Shown here: one piece after another, positions 21,428-33,667 of the stretch
How positions within the stretch are numbered: the first letter of the stretch is position 1
Layout: each line of letters opens with the position of its first letter
NCBI RefSeq assembly: GCF_009730915.1
Contig: NC_052477.1
Coordinates: 10,555,688 to 10,619,687, forward strand
Direction: 5' to 3'
DNA length: 64,000 nt
Origin: Dioscorea cayenensis subsp. rotundata
Taxonomy: Eukaryota > Streptophyta > Magnoliopsida > Dioscoreales > Dioscoreaceae
Notes under the pieces: model-generated
What the model was told of the DNA's origin: nothing
Seen by the model: only the letters and a program-made list of their open reading frames with translations
Databases searched by the model: none
Position numbers and translations under genes: made by a program

Positions 21428-22750
21428 ATGGCCCTCCGATCGAAGATGCATGATAGCAAGCATCCCCAAGTGTCATCGCTTGAGGCCGAACGCATGGATT
21501 TCATAATTCTCAAGCACCAAGCTCGCTTTGAGAGGTTTTCGAAGTTACGATTTGGACAGTCGCGTTTTCCCGACCTAGACACTTTGAGAGAGTTCTAGAC
21601 GACAGGTGATATGGTTTAGGAGATGGAGGATATGCTTGCGCTTGGCAATTAGGACGATTTATTATTGATGAAAAAGCCTGCCATCCGTACATTGATGCTC
21701 GATGTTTTACCATCATTTGATTATGATCGCTTGTATTCCAATTTTGACAGTGTAGGTGCTATACGGTTTTGAGCCCTCGGACAGTACCATAGCTTGAGCA
21801 TGACTCAATTTTTGATCTGGATGGAGCTATATGATGCATCCTAGACAGACAAATTAGTATGAGTAATTTTCCACAAGTTATACTAGGAGTTTGACACCGC
21901 AGTGCGCATACAATGCGTTGTGTGGACAGGGGCAGTATGAGCCCAGGGTTTATAATGCCACCTACCTCTCCCGGCAGAGCCACAAATACCTTCACACCAT
22001 TCTGAGTAGGTCAATGAATGGGTGTGGAGATAGTACTGGTGTGCTCACCAGACAGGAGCTTTTATACCTATACTCTATGGTACAAAGCACATCGCTACAC
22101 TTGGGAGACATCTTGGTAGAGTATATACGACATCAGGCGCATTATGCCAGGATCGGTGCTCTTTTCTCTGGTCCCTATATCACGAGGTTAGTCATCGGTA
22201 TGGGCTTACTTGATACGATCTGAGGGGTCGAGAGGCAACTGTACCTGCTCCCCTGGGCATAGAGACTATGAGATTGATGGGGATGGTTCGCAGGTGTTAG
22301 TTAGGAGGGTATGCATTGATTACAAGTACACCAGAGATAGTGGGGGCAGAGATAACAAAGTGCAGGTTCCTCATGGCACTCCCGAGCCACAGCCAAAGTA
22401 CACAGAGACCTAGGTGACACTTGCAGCACAGGATCCGCCCCAAGTGTGCATGTCTTCTCCCTCTTGAGCCTATGATCATTTTGAGACGCTCGAGAGTGTT
22501 GTAGGTGTACTCCGGACGGAGATTGCTGAGGTCCGTGCAAGACAAGTCATGCAGCATACTGAGTTTATGCTACATTTTGACATTTTACAGCAGTTGCTAG
22601 AGTGAGACGAGAGATCACCATTTGTGTTGTGACCTCGGACTCCTCTGGCTCCTCCAGCACCATGATCACTAGTTCATGCACCGATCGATCCACCTAGTCC
22701 ACCACCGCAGCAGCGCCAGTAGAGCGACAGAGGATGACACCGACGCTTGA
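21428..22750 (+). pseudogene. ORF2 (Athila 3' ORF, env-position protein) of B', broken
   Basis: The ATG at 21428 opens a basic N-terminus that is stopped at 21596-21598; further stops and frameshifts follow. Recognisable parts are the segment around SLSMTQF (about 21795), GDSTGVLTRQELLYLYSMV (about 22030-22085), GPYITRLVIGMGLL (about 22170-22215), then a proline-rich C-terminal part with stop 22748-22750. It is homologous to 25444-26782, 33668-34864 and 49014-50212. It resembles the extra downstream ORF of Athila elements (Pfam ATHILA/putative plant transposon protein type, from memory of the family). I see no transmembrane segment, so an envelope role is not supported here. Confidence 0.75.
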
Positions 22751-23937
22751 TGCGTCTTTACTTTACTTTGAGTTTATATTTTTTTTTATTTCTGCATTTT
22801 ATTTTGTACATGCACTACTCATATAGGATTTTCCTTCTGAGTATGTCTTTTATTTTTATTTTGTTGTCTCGAATTGTATTCATTGCTCTATTTTTTATAT
22901 ACTGGAGTTTATTTTGTGTTTATTGAGCTTTACTAAACCCCTTTATGCATGCGTGCAGATGGTCTTATCAGTATGGGAATTGAGAACTAGTTATAGACAT
23001 GGCCAATGTGGGCCGTGTGTGCTTCACAACCTGTTGGAGCTTTACTCCCCAGGATTTAGCTCCATCAAATGCAACATTAGGAGTCAGGGGAGTATTGTTT
23101 CAATTGCCCACTCCCACATATTTGTTTGATTTCTATACTTTCTATTGTGCTTACATGTGTACATTGAGTGCAATGTACATCTTAAGTATGTGGGGGGAGA
23201 GTTCACTTTGCACATGTCTTTTATACAAGTTTTGATTGACATACATGCTCACGTAGCCAATCGTGGTTTACCTTAGTTGCAGTAATTGTATTCTTGAGTT
23301 TAGGTGAATTTTTAGCATTGAATGTTCTCATGCTCTAGTTCTTACTTGAATTTTTTGGAATTTTTGCCTGAATTACACTTGTTGCACTACTCGCTCATTA
23401 AACTCTTTTGGAAACTCCTGTTCGATGTTTACGGGACTAATTAGTTTTGTTTTCTTGTTCAATTTTGTGAAAAAAAATTGTATTTTCGTTTAGTTCTACA
23501 TTAGGGCTGGAAAGAGCGACCACCTATGATGTATGTAGCTACTCTCAAAAGTCGGATACTAGCTATGTCCTAATGAGAGAAAGTGTTATCTCATAGGATG
23601 AGTAAAAGCTACCACCCTAATAGAAAGAGCTACCACCTCGAAAGTATGTAAGGCACCTTAGAGCCGCTTCGGAAAGGGCTACCTTAGGGGATGTGTGAAG
23701 CTACTACCATCTTTTTTGCATTGTTATACTTACAGTTTGTTGTCCTTTTTTATTCAAGTTTTTTCACTAGAGCATTGATTTTTCTTATTTAGTGATGAAA
23801 TTTCCCTTACTCATAGAATGCTTTTCTTGCATGCTTTGGTGAACCTAAGGTTGAGCACTCCCAATCTTTCCTTTCTCTATGCTTCAATGTTTATTTCTTT
23901 GCTTGAGGACAAGCAAAAGCATAAGTGGGGGGGAGTT
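22751..23937 (+). mobile_element. 3' internal non-coding region of B' element
   Basis: It contains the internal hairpin/purine module (23159-23202), a block of short AGCTACCACC / TAGCTACT-type repeats at about 23505-23705, and the terminal hairpin TTGCTTG/CAAGCAA (23899-23916) with PPT TAAGTGGGGGGGAG (23922-23935). No gene is seen. Confidence 0.8.
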
Positions 23938-24022
23938 TGATAAGTGCTTGTGTGTTAAGAATGTGAAGTATTCTTTCCTTATGATGAGCATTACTTTTAT
24001 CAAGTTTAAGTGCTAATACATA
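23938..24022 (+). mobile_element. 85-bp stub of the B' 3' LTR
   Basis: It starts TGATAAGTGCTTGTGTGTTAAG right after the PPT and matches 13839 onward until about CTAATACAT, where it meets a reverse LTR start. This closes the B' element at 13839-24022. Confidence 0.88.
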
Positions 24023-24113
24023 ATTATACCCATATTAGCCTTAAAACCCGAGAAAAGTAATGCTCAACACAAGGAAAGAACACTTTGTATTATTATCGCA
24101 CAAGCACTTATCA
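24023..24113 (-). mobile_element. 91-bp reverse stub of a B-type 3' LTR
   Basis: Read on the minus strand it begins TGATAAGTGCTTGTGCGATA and breaks off at nearly the same internal position as the forward stub. The two elements are thus joined head-to-head through their LTR starts. Confidence 0.85.
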
Positions 24114-25443
24114 AAATCCCTCACACTTAAGCTTTTGCTTGTCCTCAAGCAAAGATTAAAACATTATATGCATAGATGAAGGAAACATTGGAAGTGCTTG
24201 GCCTTAGGTTCACCAAAACATACAAAGAGAGCATTCTACAAGTAAGGAAAATTTCAACACTAAATACGAAAAATCAATGCTCTAGTTAAAAAATTGAATC
24301 AAAAAGGACAACAAACCTGAAATCGTTTAAGTGCATGAGCTCACTCAAAACTACCCACATTATACTCCTCAAAGTTCTAAGCACAATGGACTTATTGATC
24401 TACATAAAGTAACGAAAACATTTCCAAAGTGGTAGTAGCTTCAGACATCCTCTAAGGTAGCCATTTCCAAAGCGGCCACTAAGGTGGCTTTCACACTTTC
24501 GAGGTGGTAGCTCTTAAGGTAGCCCTTTCCAAAGCGGCCGCTAAGGTGGCTTTCACACTTTCGAGGTGGTAGCTCTTTCTACCAGACAAGTAGCTTTTAC
24601 CCATCATATGAGATAGCTCTTTCTCTCATTAGGGCATTACTAGTATCCGATTTATGAGAGTACTTTCATACTTCATAGGTGGTAGCTCTTTCCACCCAAC
24701 AAGCACAAATAAGAAATAAAACTATTTTGATCCTTTTTTCTTGAATTAACAAAATAAATAACTATACTTAGTCCCTTTAACATCAAACTTGAGTTTCCAA
24801 AAGGGTTTCAAGAGTGAGAAGTAGAACAAGTGTTAAACGGGAAAACATTCAAAGAAATTCAAGAAAAAACTAGAGCATGAGGATATTCAATGTTAAAAAT
24901 TCTCCTAAACTCACAAATACAATCATTGCACTAAGGTGAACCACCATTGGCTATGTGAGCATGTACATCAATCAAAACTAATATAAAAGTTGTGTGCACT
25001 ATGAAACTCCCCCCCACACTTAAGTTGTACATTGCCCCCAATGTACTCATGTAAGCTCACTCATAATGTATATCAATTAAATTCAAATGTGGCATAAGCA
25101 ATCAAAACAATACTCCCCTGACTCCTAGTGTTGCATTTGATGGAGCTAAGTCCTTGGTAGTGTTGTTCCAACGGATTGTGAAGCTCACACGGCCAAGTGC
25201 CGAAACACCTTCGCCGTGCCCATAACAAAGTTCTCAATTCCCATGATGACAAGACCATCTGCACACATACACGAGGGGGTTCAGTGAAGCTCAATAAAAA
25301 TAAAACAACTCGAGTATATAAAAGATGAAGTAATGAATACAACTCGAGACAGCAAACTAAAAGATAAAGTCCGAAGAGGACTCCTTTCTGAGAATACAAG
25401 TCCAAAATATAAGTGCAAAAGTAAAAATAATGAAAAAAACAAA
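24114..25443 (-). mobile_element. 3' internal non-coding region of reverse B-type element
   Basis: On the minus strand this ends with the hairpin 24135-24152 and a purine tract (24116-24130) next to the LTR stub. The internal module is at 25009-25046, with loop GGGG in the element's sense. A direct repeat of about 62 bp (24454-24515 and 24516-24577; AAGGTAGCC...GGTGGTAGCTCTT) extends the AGCTACCACC repeats of the forward copy. Confidence 0.82.
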
Positions 25444-26782
25444 TCAAGTGTCCGTGTCGTGCTCTGGCTCCTCTGCCACTGCTAGTGCTGGTGATGAAGT
25501 GCATGGTGGGTCGACCGATGCTAGAATAGGGGATGGAGGTGCTGGACATGCTGGGGGAGTTCTCGGCCACAAGACAAATGATGAGGCGACGCCTCGCTCT
25601 AAAATCTGCTGCAACATGTCGAAACATGCCATGAAATCTGTATACTGTGTGGTCTGCATAGCCCGAATCTCAGGAATCTCTACTCGGGCCTCAGTGACCT
25701 CTGTCCATATCACCCCTACAGCACTCTCAAGCCTGTCAAAATGATCATGGGCTTGAGATGATGAAAACATGCGTACTAGGGGTGCATCCTCTACCATATG
25801 AGGTGCCTCGGTCTCCAACGGTGCTGGCTGAGGCTCGGGGGTAGGCTCGGAAGCCTCGGTATCATCACCTTCCTCCTCGGCTATCTCCGGAACTAGTAGC
25901 ACCAGAGCATAAACTGCTGTCTGAAACCTGCGAACCATGCCCATCAATCTCATCATCTCCAGGCTCAGGGGCACAGGTATACTCATCATCTCGGCCCCGT
26001 GAGACCCATAGCCAGAGCTAATCTCGTAATGTATGGACCCAAGAAGATCGCTCCCAATCTGCTATACTGGCCCTGATGTCGAATATACTCAGTGACGATG
26101 TGCCCTAGATGGATCAGTATGCGCTGCATCATCGAATAAAAGTACAGAAGCTCCTGCCGGCTCAGAACGGTAGTGCTACCACCATGACCATCACCAACTT
26201 ACTCATGATGGCATGTAAATATCTGTACGCAGGTCGGGAAAGGCACGTTGCCATGGACATCCCCAGCTCTTACTGGACATGACTACACAATGCTGTTTAA
26301 GCACTCTGTGGGGTCAAATCTCCAAGATAATCAGTCGGTAACTGAGAATACTCCTCAATATCTGTGAATACCTCCTCGTATAAGCCAAGATGGACTGAAA
26401 ATTGCGTGATACTCAGACTATAGTGATCTCCAAGTGCTCTGAGCTGAACGATGTTGAGGCTATCAAATCTCGCGTAGGATCTATCGACTGGAAATGATGA
26501 CAAGACCTCCAATGTAAGCTCACAGATGACTGGCTCTTTCATCGATAATAACTGCCTCCAACCATCCACCGAAATGAGATCCTCGACCTAATCTGCTAAC
26601 TCATCTCCCTACTGCAAGTCTCTCAGTATACTCGTGTCCAAGAATTGAGTCTGTCCGAACCGAAGTCTTGAAAGAGGCTCAAACCGAGCCTGGTGCTCGG
26701 GGATAGTGAATCTCATACTCTCGGACTCAGGAGATGACTCTCGTGGTCACTTATCTGCTTTCTTCTTTAACCTGGGTACCAT
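25444..26782 (-). pseudogene. ORF2 of reverse B-type element, broken
   Basis: The minus-strand ATG at 26780-26782 starts a basic N-terminus (MVPRLKKKADK) with an early stop. The best preserved parts are 26297-26569 (ELTLEVLSSF, SLSITQF, DYLGDLTPQ) and 25444-25989 (a glutamate/proline-rich segment, a helical segment, then a proline-rich tail ending in an acidic stretch before the stop at 25444-25446). It is homologous to the forward B' ORF2 and the copy at 49014. No transmembrane segment is visible. Confidence 0.78.
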
Positions 26783-27051
26783 AATCGATAAAATTAAAAA
26801 AAAAACAAATCAAACAAGTCAATTAAGGAATGTTATAGAAATCCACGCGGTCGTGCCCACACGCCCATGTGGATCTGCGGGGCATGAACAATGCACAGCC
26901 GCACCTGAAAAATCCATAAATGCACCATTACATCATTGCTAACTTTATACTAAATGTATATAGTCATTCTAATTATAGAAATGAAGCATTATTAACTTAT
27001 TTCATCGATGTAAGTCATGAATTTGTGAAGGAACTCAAAAATAGGGCTTAC
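26783..27051 (-). other. Putative leader intron before reverse ORF2, acceptor decayed
   Basis: On the minus strand the donor-like TCG/GTAAGC lies at about 27046-27054. The pyrimidine tract before the ATG ends TTTTATCG where the sister copies have TTTTGCAG. Its length of roughly 265 bp agrees with the others. Confidence 0.4.
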
Positions 27052-28089
27052 CGACGAGTTAAGATGAGAGAACTTAGAATCGGCTGGAAAACCAAACAAA
27101 ATTCTTCCAAATCAGTGATACAAGGACGGCGAACAATATAAGAGTGCTCTCAGATGAGTGGAGGCTATGAGGGTAAAGAGAAATAATAATCCTTTTAAAA
27201 ACAAACTTGCGCCTCTTGGCGTTCTGTACAACCGCACGGGCATGCGGAAACTACCCACGCTCGTACGCCTCCACTTGAAAGCTTCACAGGGGCAGGTGCA
27301 TGTCCTTATACACTCTCTGGAAAACACTCACTACCTCTGAACGCAAATACATGGGCGTGTGGGAAATATCTAAACCCGTAAGCCTAACCCACAAGGGCTT
27401 CCGCACCCCCCGTGGCTTCTCTGTCCAGCCGAGAAGAATCGGTAAGTGTTTCACAAGCCCGTGTGGAAATTCTACACGGGCGTGGGCACTCACAAGCCTA
27501 ACTCACAGGGGCAGCCGCATGCCCCTGTGTCCTCTCGGGATGGAGAGATCTTGTCTGCAGAGATCCGCACAGGCGTGTGGAAATTACCCATGCCCGTGCG
27601 TATTTCACAAGTTCACCCACAGGGTCCAGTCCACGCCCTTGTGTGCTCTCGGGATAGTTTGCCAAGTCTCTGCAGGAAATCATACACCCGTGCAAAAATT
27701 ACCCACAGGCGTGGGAGAATCACAAGGTCGTTCATAGGGGTGAGTCCACGCCCCTGTGCCTTCTCTGGATGAGCTTGTAATACAAAACCACTGGCTTGTG
27801 GTAATTCCACAAGCCCGTGCATTTTCTCTGGATGCCTCAGAAAACTCTGCAGGCTCTGCAGAAAATTTCTGAACATGTTTACACACTCTAAGCCCGCCCT
27901 AATATGCAAACTATACCAATGAGAAACATGATAGATAGCTCAAATGACCAAAACTTTGTCAAATTTACATGAAAACACACGGTGAATTTACAAGTCTACG
28001 AGAAAATCACAGCAAAAGCATCTATAAATCAAGACACCAACACTCAACAATTTATTCAAGCTAACATTAAACTACTAAATTAAGAAAAT
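27052..28089 (-). promoter_or_regulatory. Palindrome-rich, promoter-like region upstream of reverse ORF2
   Basis: About eight CACGGGCGTG / CACAGGGGC palindromic units lie between 27225 and 27835. On the minus strand they are followed by a TTTAAAAG box (about 27195-27202) and a pyrimidine-rich leader down to 27055. The layout equals 20133-21150 and 47720-48736. The remaining sequence to 28089 is AT-rich with no feature seen. Confidence 0.5.
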
Positions 28090-28647
28090 AATAAACACTT
28101 GGGTTGCCTGCAAAGAAGCGCTTGTTTAACGTCACTTAGCTTGATGTACCTTGTCTTACCTCACAGGGGCTCGTAGATGAAGGTTGCCCTCTTACCCATG
28201 GCTTAGAAACATGATGAGCAAAGTCTCTTGAAGGTAGAGGGGGAATTATCAGACTTGGGACCACCTAGCAATGATTCATCCAATTTGTTCAGTTCGCGCA
28301 CATCTCCAACGGCCTTGAAGCGATTTTTGGTGGCATCTTCTAGCCCTCTTCATCTTTCGGAGCACCTTCTTCATGATCCCCGGGGTAGATGGTACTTCTT
28401 TCGTCGAACTAAGCATCATGATTCCTTCATTGTCCACCTCTTGGTCAAACAAACCCTCATACGGGTCCGAATTAAACATTTTCTGCATATATTCATCAAC
28501 AATCTCATCAGTAGTGTCTAGAAAATACAAAGTATCATCGAAATCAAGATAATGCTACATGGCTTCCGCAAGGTGGTATGTGAGCTTGTCATTTCCAACT
28601 CTCAATGTTAACTCTCCACTGTCCATGTCAATCAATGCTTTGGATGT
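28090..28647 (-). pseudogene. C-terminal end of reverse B-type gag-protease
   Basis: On the minus strand this carries the end of the protease region (SKALIDMDSGELTLRVG, 28555-28647), the acidic stretch after it (28276-28530), and the conserved tail with YEPL and DVKQ codons near 28098-28180. It is cut at 28647 by the insertion of an A LTR; the rest of gag is not in the window. Confidence 0.82.
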
Positions 28648-29716
28648 TGATAAGTGTCTAAATGTAGGTGTTTTCATATAATTATCGTATTCACTTTGCA
28701 TGTATTTTGTGAGGTTTGATGCCTGTTTTATGCTTAATCGTCTTCTATTTGCTTTGTAGGGCATAAGGAAGCCATGGAGAACAAGAAGATATCATTTGGG
28801 CAAAAAGAGAAGAAAACAGGAATTTCATACTACCCAGTATGGGTGCCGTATACACTGTAGTAGCGGATTGTTTTGGAGTGTCTGCCCAGATTTCCATACT
28901 ACCCAGTATGGGGGCCGTATGCACCCCGTATGGATCGTGAATCTAGGGTTTTTGGGTGCCATACGACCCTCATACGACCCCCATATGACCCGTATGTCTA
29001 GGGGGGGGGAGGGGGGGTTTATCATGTATTTTGGATGATTACTTGATAATTCTTTGCTTGGGTAATTTTGAGATCTAATCCATTGTTTTCATGCTAAGTG
29101 CTACATTAAGGAGAAATCCGTAGCTCTTTTATGAGTGATGCATGTAGATGTGACTTGCTCGCATGTATTAGATCATAAATGGTTTAGAAGGGGATACTTG
29201 TATCATCACGCCGAGAAATTGGGTGTTTGGTAGCCCTCCATGTAGGTTTAATCCGAAGAAGAGTAGGTTTATTCCTAAGTGAGATTTCCTCGTACTAAAT
29301 GCAATCATAGGAATGTAGATTTGGAAGAAATTCCTATCTATGTTTGTATGGGATTAGGGTTCAATCGCCGAGAAATTGGGGTTGTTCTAATCTTGGAATC
29401 TCATGGTCCATTTTACCCTTGCATCTTTAAATCATCATCCATGTTGCATGATAACCCCTCAAGGGGATCCACATCCATAGGCCTTTGCATTATTTTGTAT
29501 TTCTTGCTTGCCCATTGCTTGTTCTCTCTAATTTGGTCATAATCTCATTTTAGTTTTAATTGCTTTAGTAGAGTAAAAATCCATCATTTGAGATCTTAGG
29601 CTAGATAATAGCTCGAGAAGGAGTAATAGGAGATCCTTAGCCCCGTGGAATACGATCCTCATGTTTTCACGCGAGGTATTACTTGGCGATCCCGTACACT
29701 TGCGGGGAAGCAATCA
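28648..29716 (+). mobile_element. 5' LTR of an A element, internally deleted
   Basis: It starts TGATAAGTGTCTAAATG and ends GGGGAAGCAATCA with a PBS following. It is 1069 bp rather than about 1.49 kb. The missing block corresponds to about 3620-4035, including the TATA box and start region, and a run of G interrupted by one A (about 29003-29018) marks the break. The copy therefore lacks its normal promoter. Confidence 0.93.
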
Positions 29717-29722
29717 AGTTTT

Positions 29723-29740
29723 TGGCGCCGTTGCCGGGGA
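29723..29740 (+). other. Primer binding site of A element (perfect tRNA-Asp)
   Basis: TGGCGCCGTTGCCGGGGA is the exact complement of the last 18 bases of plant tRNA-Asp(GUC) including CCA. This is the best PBS in the window. Confidence 0.95.
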
Positions 29741-29874
29741 TTTTTAAGGAATTCTAGGAAACTTTTAGATTATTACTCTAGCCATTTCATTCTTTACTCA
29801 TTTTTTATCGTTATTTTTCTTTTCCTTCGATCTTAACTTTCGATCATTTCTCTTGGTTTTGCAAGGTACTGTGC

Positions 29875-32762
29875 ATGACATGCTAAAATCCATCGACATT
29901 GATTACACCGGATAGTGAAATTGAAAGAACTTTGAATCGGAGATTGAGAGAAGTTGGTAAAGGTTCAGGTACACAAAACATTGAAATTGAGGATAGAGAG
30001 TCTTCAATCATGGCCGAAGAGCGTCGCACTCTATCCGAATATGAAAGACCCCAATTCACGGGTGATGAGTTTAGTGTTCAAGCACCATCCGTGGCATCCA
30101 ACAATTTTAAAATTAAAGCTAGTACAATCGGCATGGTCCAGAACTCGATTCAATTCAATGGTCTCGCGAATGAAGATGCACATGACCACCTTTCCCGGTT
30201 CCTCCAAATTTGCTCTACATTCAATATTAATGGAGTGTCCGATGATGCTATCCGTTTGAGGCTATTTCCCTTCAGTTTGTGAGACGGGGCATATCGTTGG
30301 CTTACATCATTATCTCCGGGATCTATTAAAACATGGAAGGATATGGTTGAGAAATTCCTTGGGAGATACTTTCCGCCAAGCAAAGCGGCGAAGTTGAGTC
30401 AAGAAATTTCAGCCTTTAAACAAGGGGAGTCCGAGACATTGTTTGAAGCTTATGAAAGATTCAAGGATCTCCTTAGAAGATGCCCCCATCATGGTTTTGC
30501 CTCATGGATGCGAGTACAAATCATTTACAATGGGCTGAATTATGCTACTCGCCAATTCATCGATGCCGCAGCGAGTGGGTCCCTTAGCAACAAGTATCCC
30601 GATGAGGCCGAGCAATTACTTGAGTCTATGGCAAGCAATGAATCACATTGGGCCTCAAGAGGATCTACACAAAAGACTGCTGGGCTTTATGAAGTTAGTA
30701 GCAATGATGCCTTGGTCGCGAAGGTTGATGTGTTGACTCAAAAGCTTGATCTTCTTATGGACAGTAGTTCGAGGTCGAATCGCTGATGAATTGTAATACT
30801 TGTGGTGGTGGGCATGATGCAGCCCAATGTCCAATTGCCACCTCCTCGTTGCTTGCATTGAGAATGTTGACTACATTGGGGGCAACAAAAATCAAGGGAA
30901 CCCGTATAGCTCAACATACAATCCGGGGTGGAAGAACCACCCAAATTTTTTTCATGGAACCAAGGCCAACAACAACAAAGAGGTGCACTATCTCAAGGAT
31001 CTCAACTCCAACAACTGGCCTTTGAGAGGAAATTTTCATGAAGAGGTCCTTGCCAAGTTCATGCTCAGTACAAATGATAGGTTCAATAATCTAACTAGTA
31101 GCATGGATGCACAATTTGGCAAGGTGAATGCTCAACTCACTCAGCACGCCGAACATTTTAGTGAGATAGGTTCTATTTTGAGAAACCTCCAAGCTTCGGT
31201 GAAGTCACTTGAGCATCGAGTAGGGGAACTCACGAAGGCAAATTCTGAACATCCCCTAGGGTGTCTTCCCGAGTAATACTGAAGAAAAATCCAAGGGAGC
31301 ACTTAAAGGCCATTGCTCTTAGAAGTGGGAAGCAAGTGGAGACAAGGGTCGAAGTTGACCCAAGTGTCAAGAAAAGTGGGGTAGCCTCCGGGAAGACCCC
31401 AAGCTAGTTGAAGAAAAACAAAGTGAAGACAAAAAAATCAGGGAAGAAATGACAATTTCCAACAACAAGGACCAACAAAATCATCCGAGTATAAGCCTCC
31501 AATCCCTTATCCAACCAGATTGAAGCATGAGAAGGAGGATGTTCACTTCAGAAAATTCATGAGCATCTTCAAACAACTCCATTTGAACATCCCGATAGTT
31601 GAAGCGTTGACTCAAATGCCAAAATATGCCAAGTTTTTAAAAGAGCTCCTCACGAACAAGAGAAAGTTGGAGGAAGAGGGCACAGTTGCACTTACGGGAA
31701 TTGCTCGGCCATTCTCGAAAAGAAGCTCCCACAAAAGTTGAAAGATCCGGGAAGCTTCATTATCCCGTGCTTGCTTGAAGGTGGAATCCAAGAAAATGCT
31801 CTAGCGGATTCGGGGCTAGCATAAACGCCATGCTATACACCATGTATTTGAAACTTGGCTTGGATGAGTTGAGGCCCACGAGGATGACCTTACAATTGGC
31901 GGATCGATCAACAAAAAAGCCTCGTGGGATTGTTGAAGATGTAATTGTCCGATTGGACAAATTTGTTTTTCCCGTGGATTTCGTCATCATGGACATAGAT
32001 GAAGAAGTGGAGATACCATCGATTCTTGGTCGGCCATTCCTCAAAGACCTCGGGTGCCTTGATTGACTTAAAAAGGAGGAAAGTTAACATTAAGAGTCGG
32101 AGATGAGGAAGTGGTGTACACTTTGCCGGCCACCATGAAACATTCTTTGGATCATGATGACACACTTTACTTTGTTGATGAAACTGATAGATTGATTTCT
32201 AATTGTGTGCAGGAGGTGCTCTGTATAAATCCCTTGGATGAATACTTGGGAGAGTTAGAGAATGAAGAACAAGGAGAGCCTTACCAACACCCTCAAATTC
32301 ATAATTTGAAGCAACCAAAAGAGAGGGTGCCTTTCACTAATGCTAAGGAAAAAGAAAAAAACGAGTCATTTGTCAAGAAGATGTGGAGGGAGATTCATGG
32401 GAGAAAGAAGAAAGGTAACAAACCTCATCACCCTACTTCTCATGGAGGAAAGGTAAATTTTTCACCCCTCTCTACTCATGAACAATTTGAGGTCTTTTCG
32501 ATGTTATCACTAAATTTGCCGGGACAAAACAATGCTACAAAGGAAACTGGGGGTGGCATCAAACTCTTTGAGCCCCCATGAGGTAAGGAATGAGGTATGT
32601 CAGGCTCATGACGTTAAACAAGCGCTTCTTGGGAGGCAACCCAAGCGTTTGGTGGTCTTTGCTTGCATTTTTCGTATTCTAGTTCCTAGTTCATTTCAAA
32701 TTTTCATATTTCTTAGTTTTGCTTTACTTTTGAATAAGTTCATGCTCACACACTTGGCGTAG
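29875..32762 (+). pseudogene. gag-protease of A element, broken
   Basis: An ATG at 29875 meets a stop within four codons; the frame is open again from about 29899. The gag domain runs about 30020-30640 (LSRFLQICSTFNINGVSDDA, RYFPPSKAAKL) with one stop at 30280. It has an intact-looking zinc knuckle, CNTCGGGHDAAQC (30790-30828), a linker with LEHRVGELTKANSEHP, and protease with DSG at about 31805 then ILGRPFL near 32020, each displaced by frameshifts. The tail DVKQALLGRQPKRL is at about 32607-32650, with the frame ending at 32762. Frameshifts lie at about 30785, 31275, 31745, 31820 and 32060. No pol follows. Confidence 0.88.
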
Positions 32763-33344
32763 TGCTCTCATCATTTTAATTGTGGTATGTTTGTGCAACT
32801 TCTTGAGAAACTAATGTTTAGGTGTTAATTCGTGCACCAGATCGTCATTTTATTCAATTCACTCATTTTTGGAGGAGTCCTTGAGCTTGCTATATCATTT
32901 TTTCATCAATTGTGGGCAGATTTTCGAAGTTTTAATTGATTCTAATGGGTATACGGCCTTACTAGGCCGTATGGTAGCCATCTGAGACGAGCATAGAGGC
33001 TCTGTGCTGTAGCAGACGGCCCCCATACGGCCCCCATACGGGGCCGTCTGCTACGGGCAGATCCTCTCGGCCGAGAGGGCCGTTTGGCCCATACGGCCCC
33101 CATACAGGGCCGTATGGGGGCCGTATGGGGTCGGGTTCCCTCATTTTATAACCCCTCTCTCTCTCTCTCTCTTTCTTCCATTCTTCTCTTTTCTCTCTTT
33201 TTCCACCGATTTTCTCTCTTCTTTCTCACTCAATTCTTGGCCAAATCTCTTATTTTTTCCTCCTAAATCTTCTCCTCATCCATTTGAGAGATCGATCTAG
33301 TGGTTTTCCCCGAGTTTAAAGCTTGTTTTCTCAAGATTTCATCG
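32763..33344 (+). promoter_or_regulatory. Palindrome-rich, promoter-like region and leader upstream of ORF2 (A)
   Basis: A 16-bp perfect palindrome (33063-33078) and a hairpin with 16-bp perfect arms (33090-33105 and 33112-33127, CATACGGCCCCCATAC) precede a TATA-like TTTATAA at about 33146-33152. Then come a CT repeat (about 33157-33172) and a pyrimidine-rich leader to 33250. A donor-like TCG/GTATGT is at 33345. Before 32950 the region is AT-rich with no feature seen. Confidence 0.5.
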
Positions 33345-33665
33345 GTATGTCTTTTCTATGCCCTAGTTTTATTTTTCTCATTTCTTGGGCATTCTTGGAG
33401 ATTTTGTGTGGGATTTCTTTGGCATTTTGCTTGGTTTGAATGATGTGAATGTCATGGATGAATTTTATTTCAAATTTATGTAAAAAAATTTTCGATGCTT
33501 TGAATATAGGAGAAACTCTTGCCGTATGAATAGTGACCATACGGCCCCTATATGGCCATATGACCTTCAAACTTGGATTTTTCTTGAGTTTCCTCTATCT
33601 CTAGCATTTTCCTTTGCTTTATCTTGTATCCCTATGAGCTTGAACAAAGTTTATCTTCATTGTAG
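33345..33665 (+). other. Putative leader intron before ORF2 (A)
   Basis: It runs from GTATGT to CTTCATTGTAG, 321 bp, two bases before the presumed start codon position at 33668. Palindromic CATACGGCC/GGCCATATG sequence lies inside at about 33520-33566, as the B copies have their own palindromes inside the equivalent intron. Confidence 0.5.
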
Positions 33666-33667
33666 GG

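Noticed and set aside
21428..22750. ORF2 as a retroviral envelope gene
   Set aside because: Its position fits the env-like slot of Athila elements, but none of the four copies shows a signal peptide, cleavage site or membrane segment.
23505..23705. AGCTACCACC-type repeats as a satellite
   Set aside because: They are short, imperfect and confined to the 3' region of B-type elements in both orientations, so they are part of the element rather than an independent satellite.
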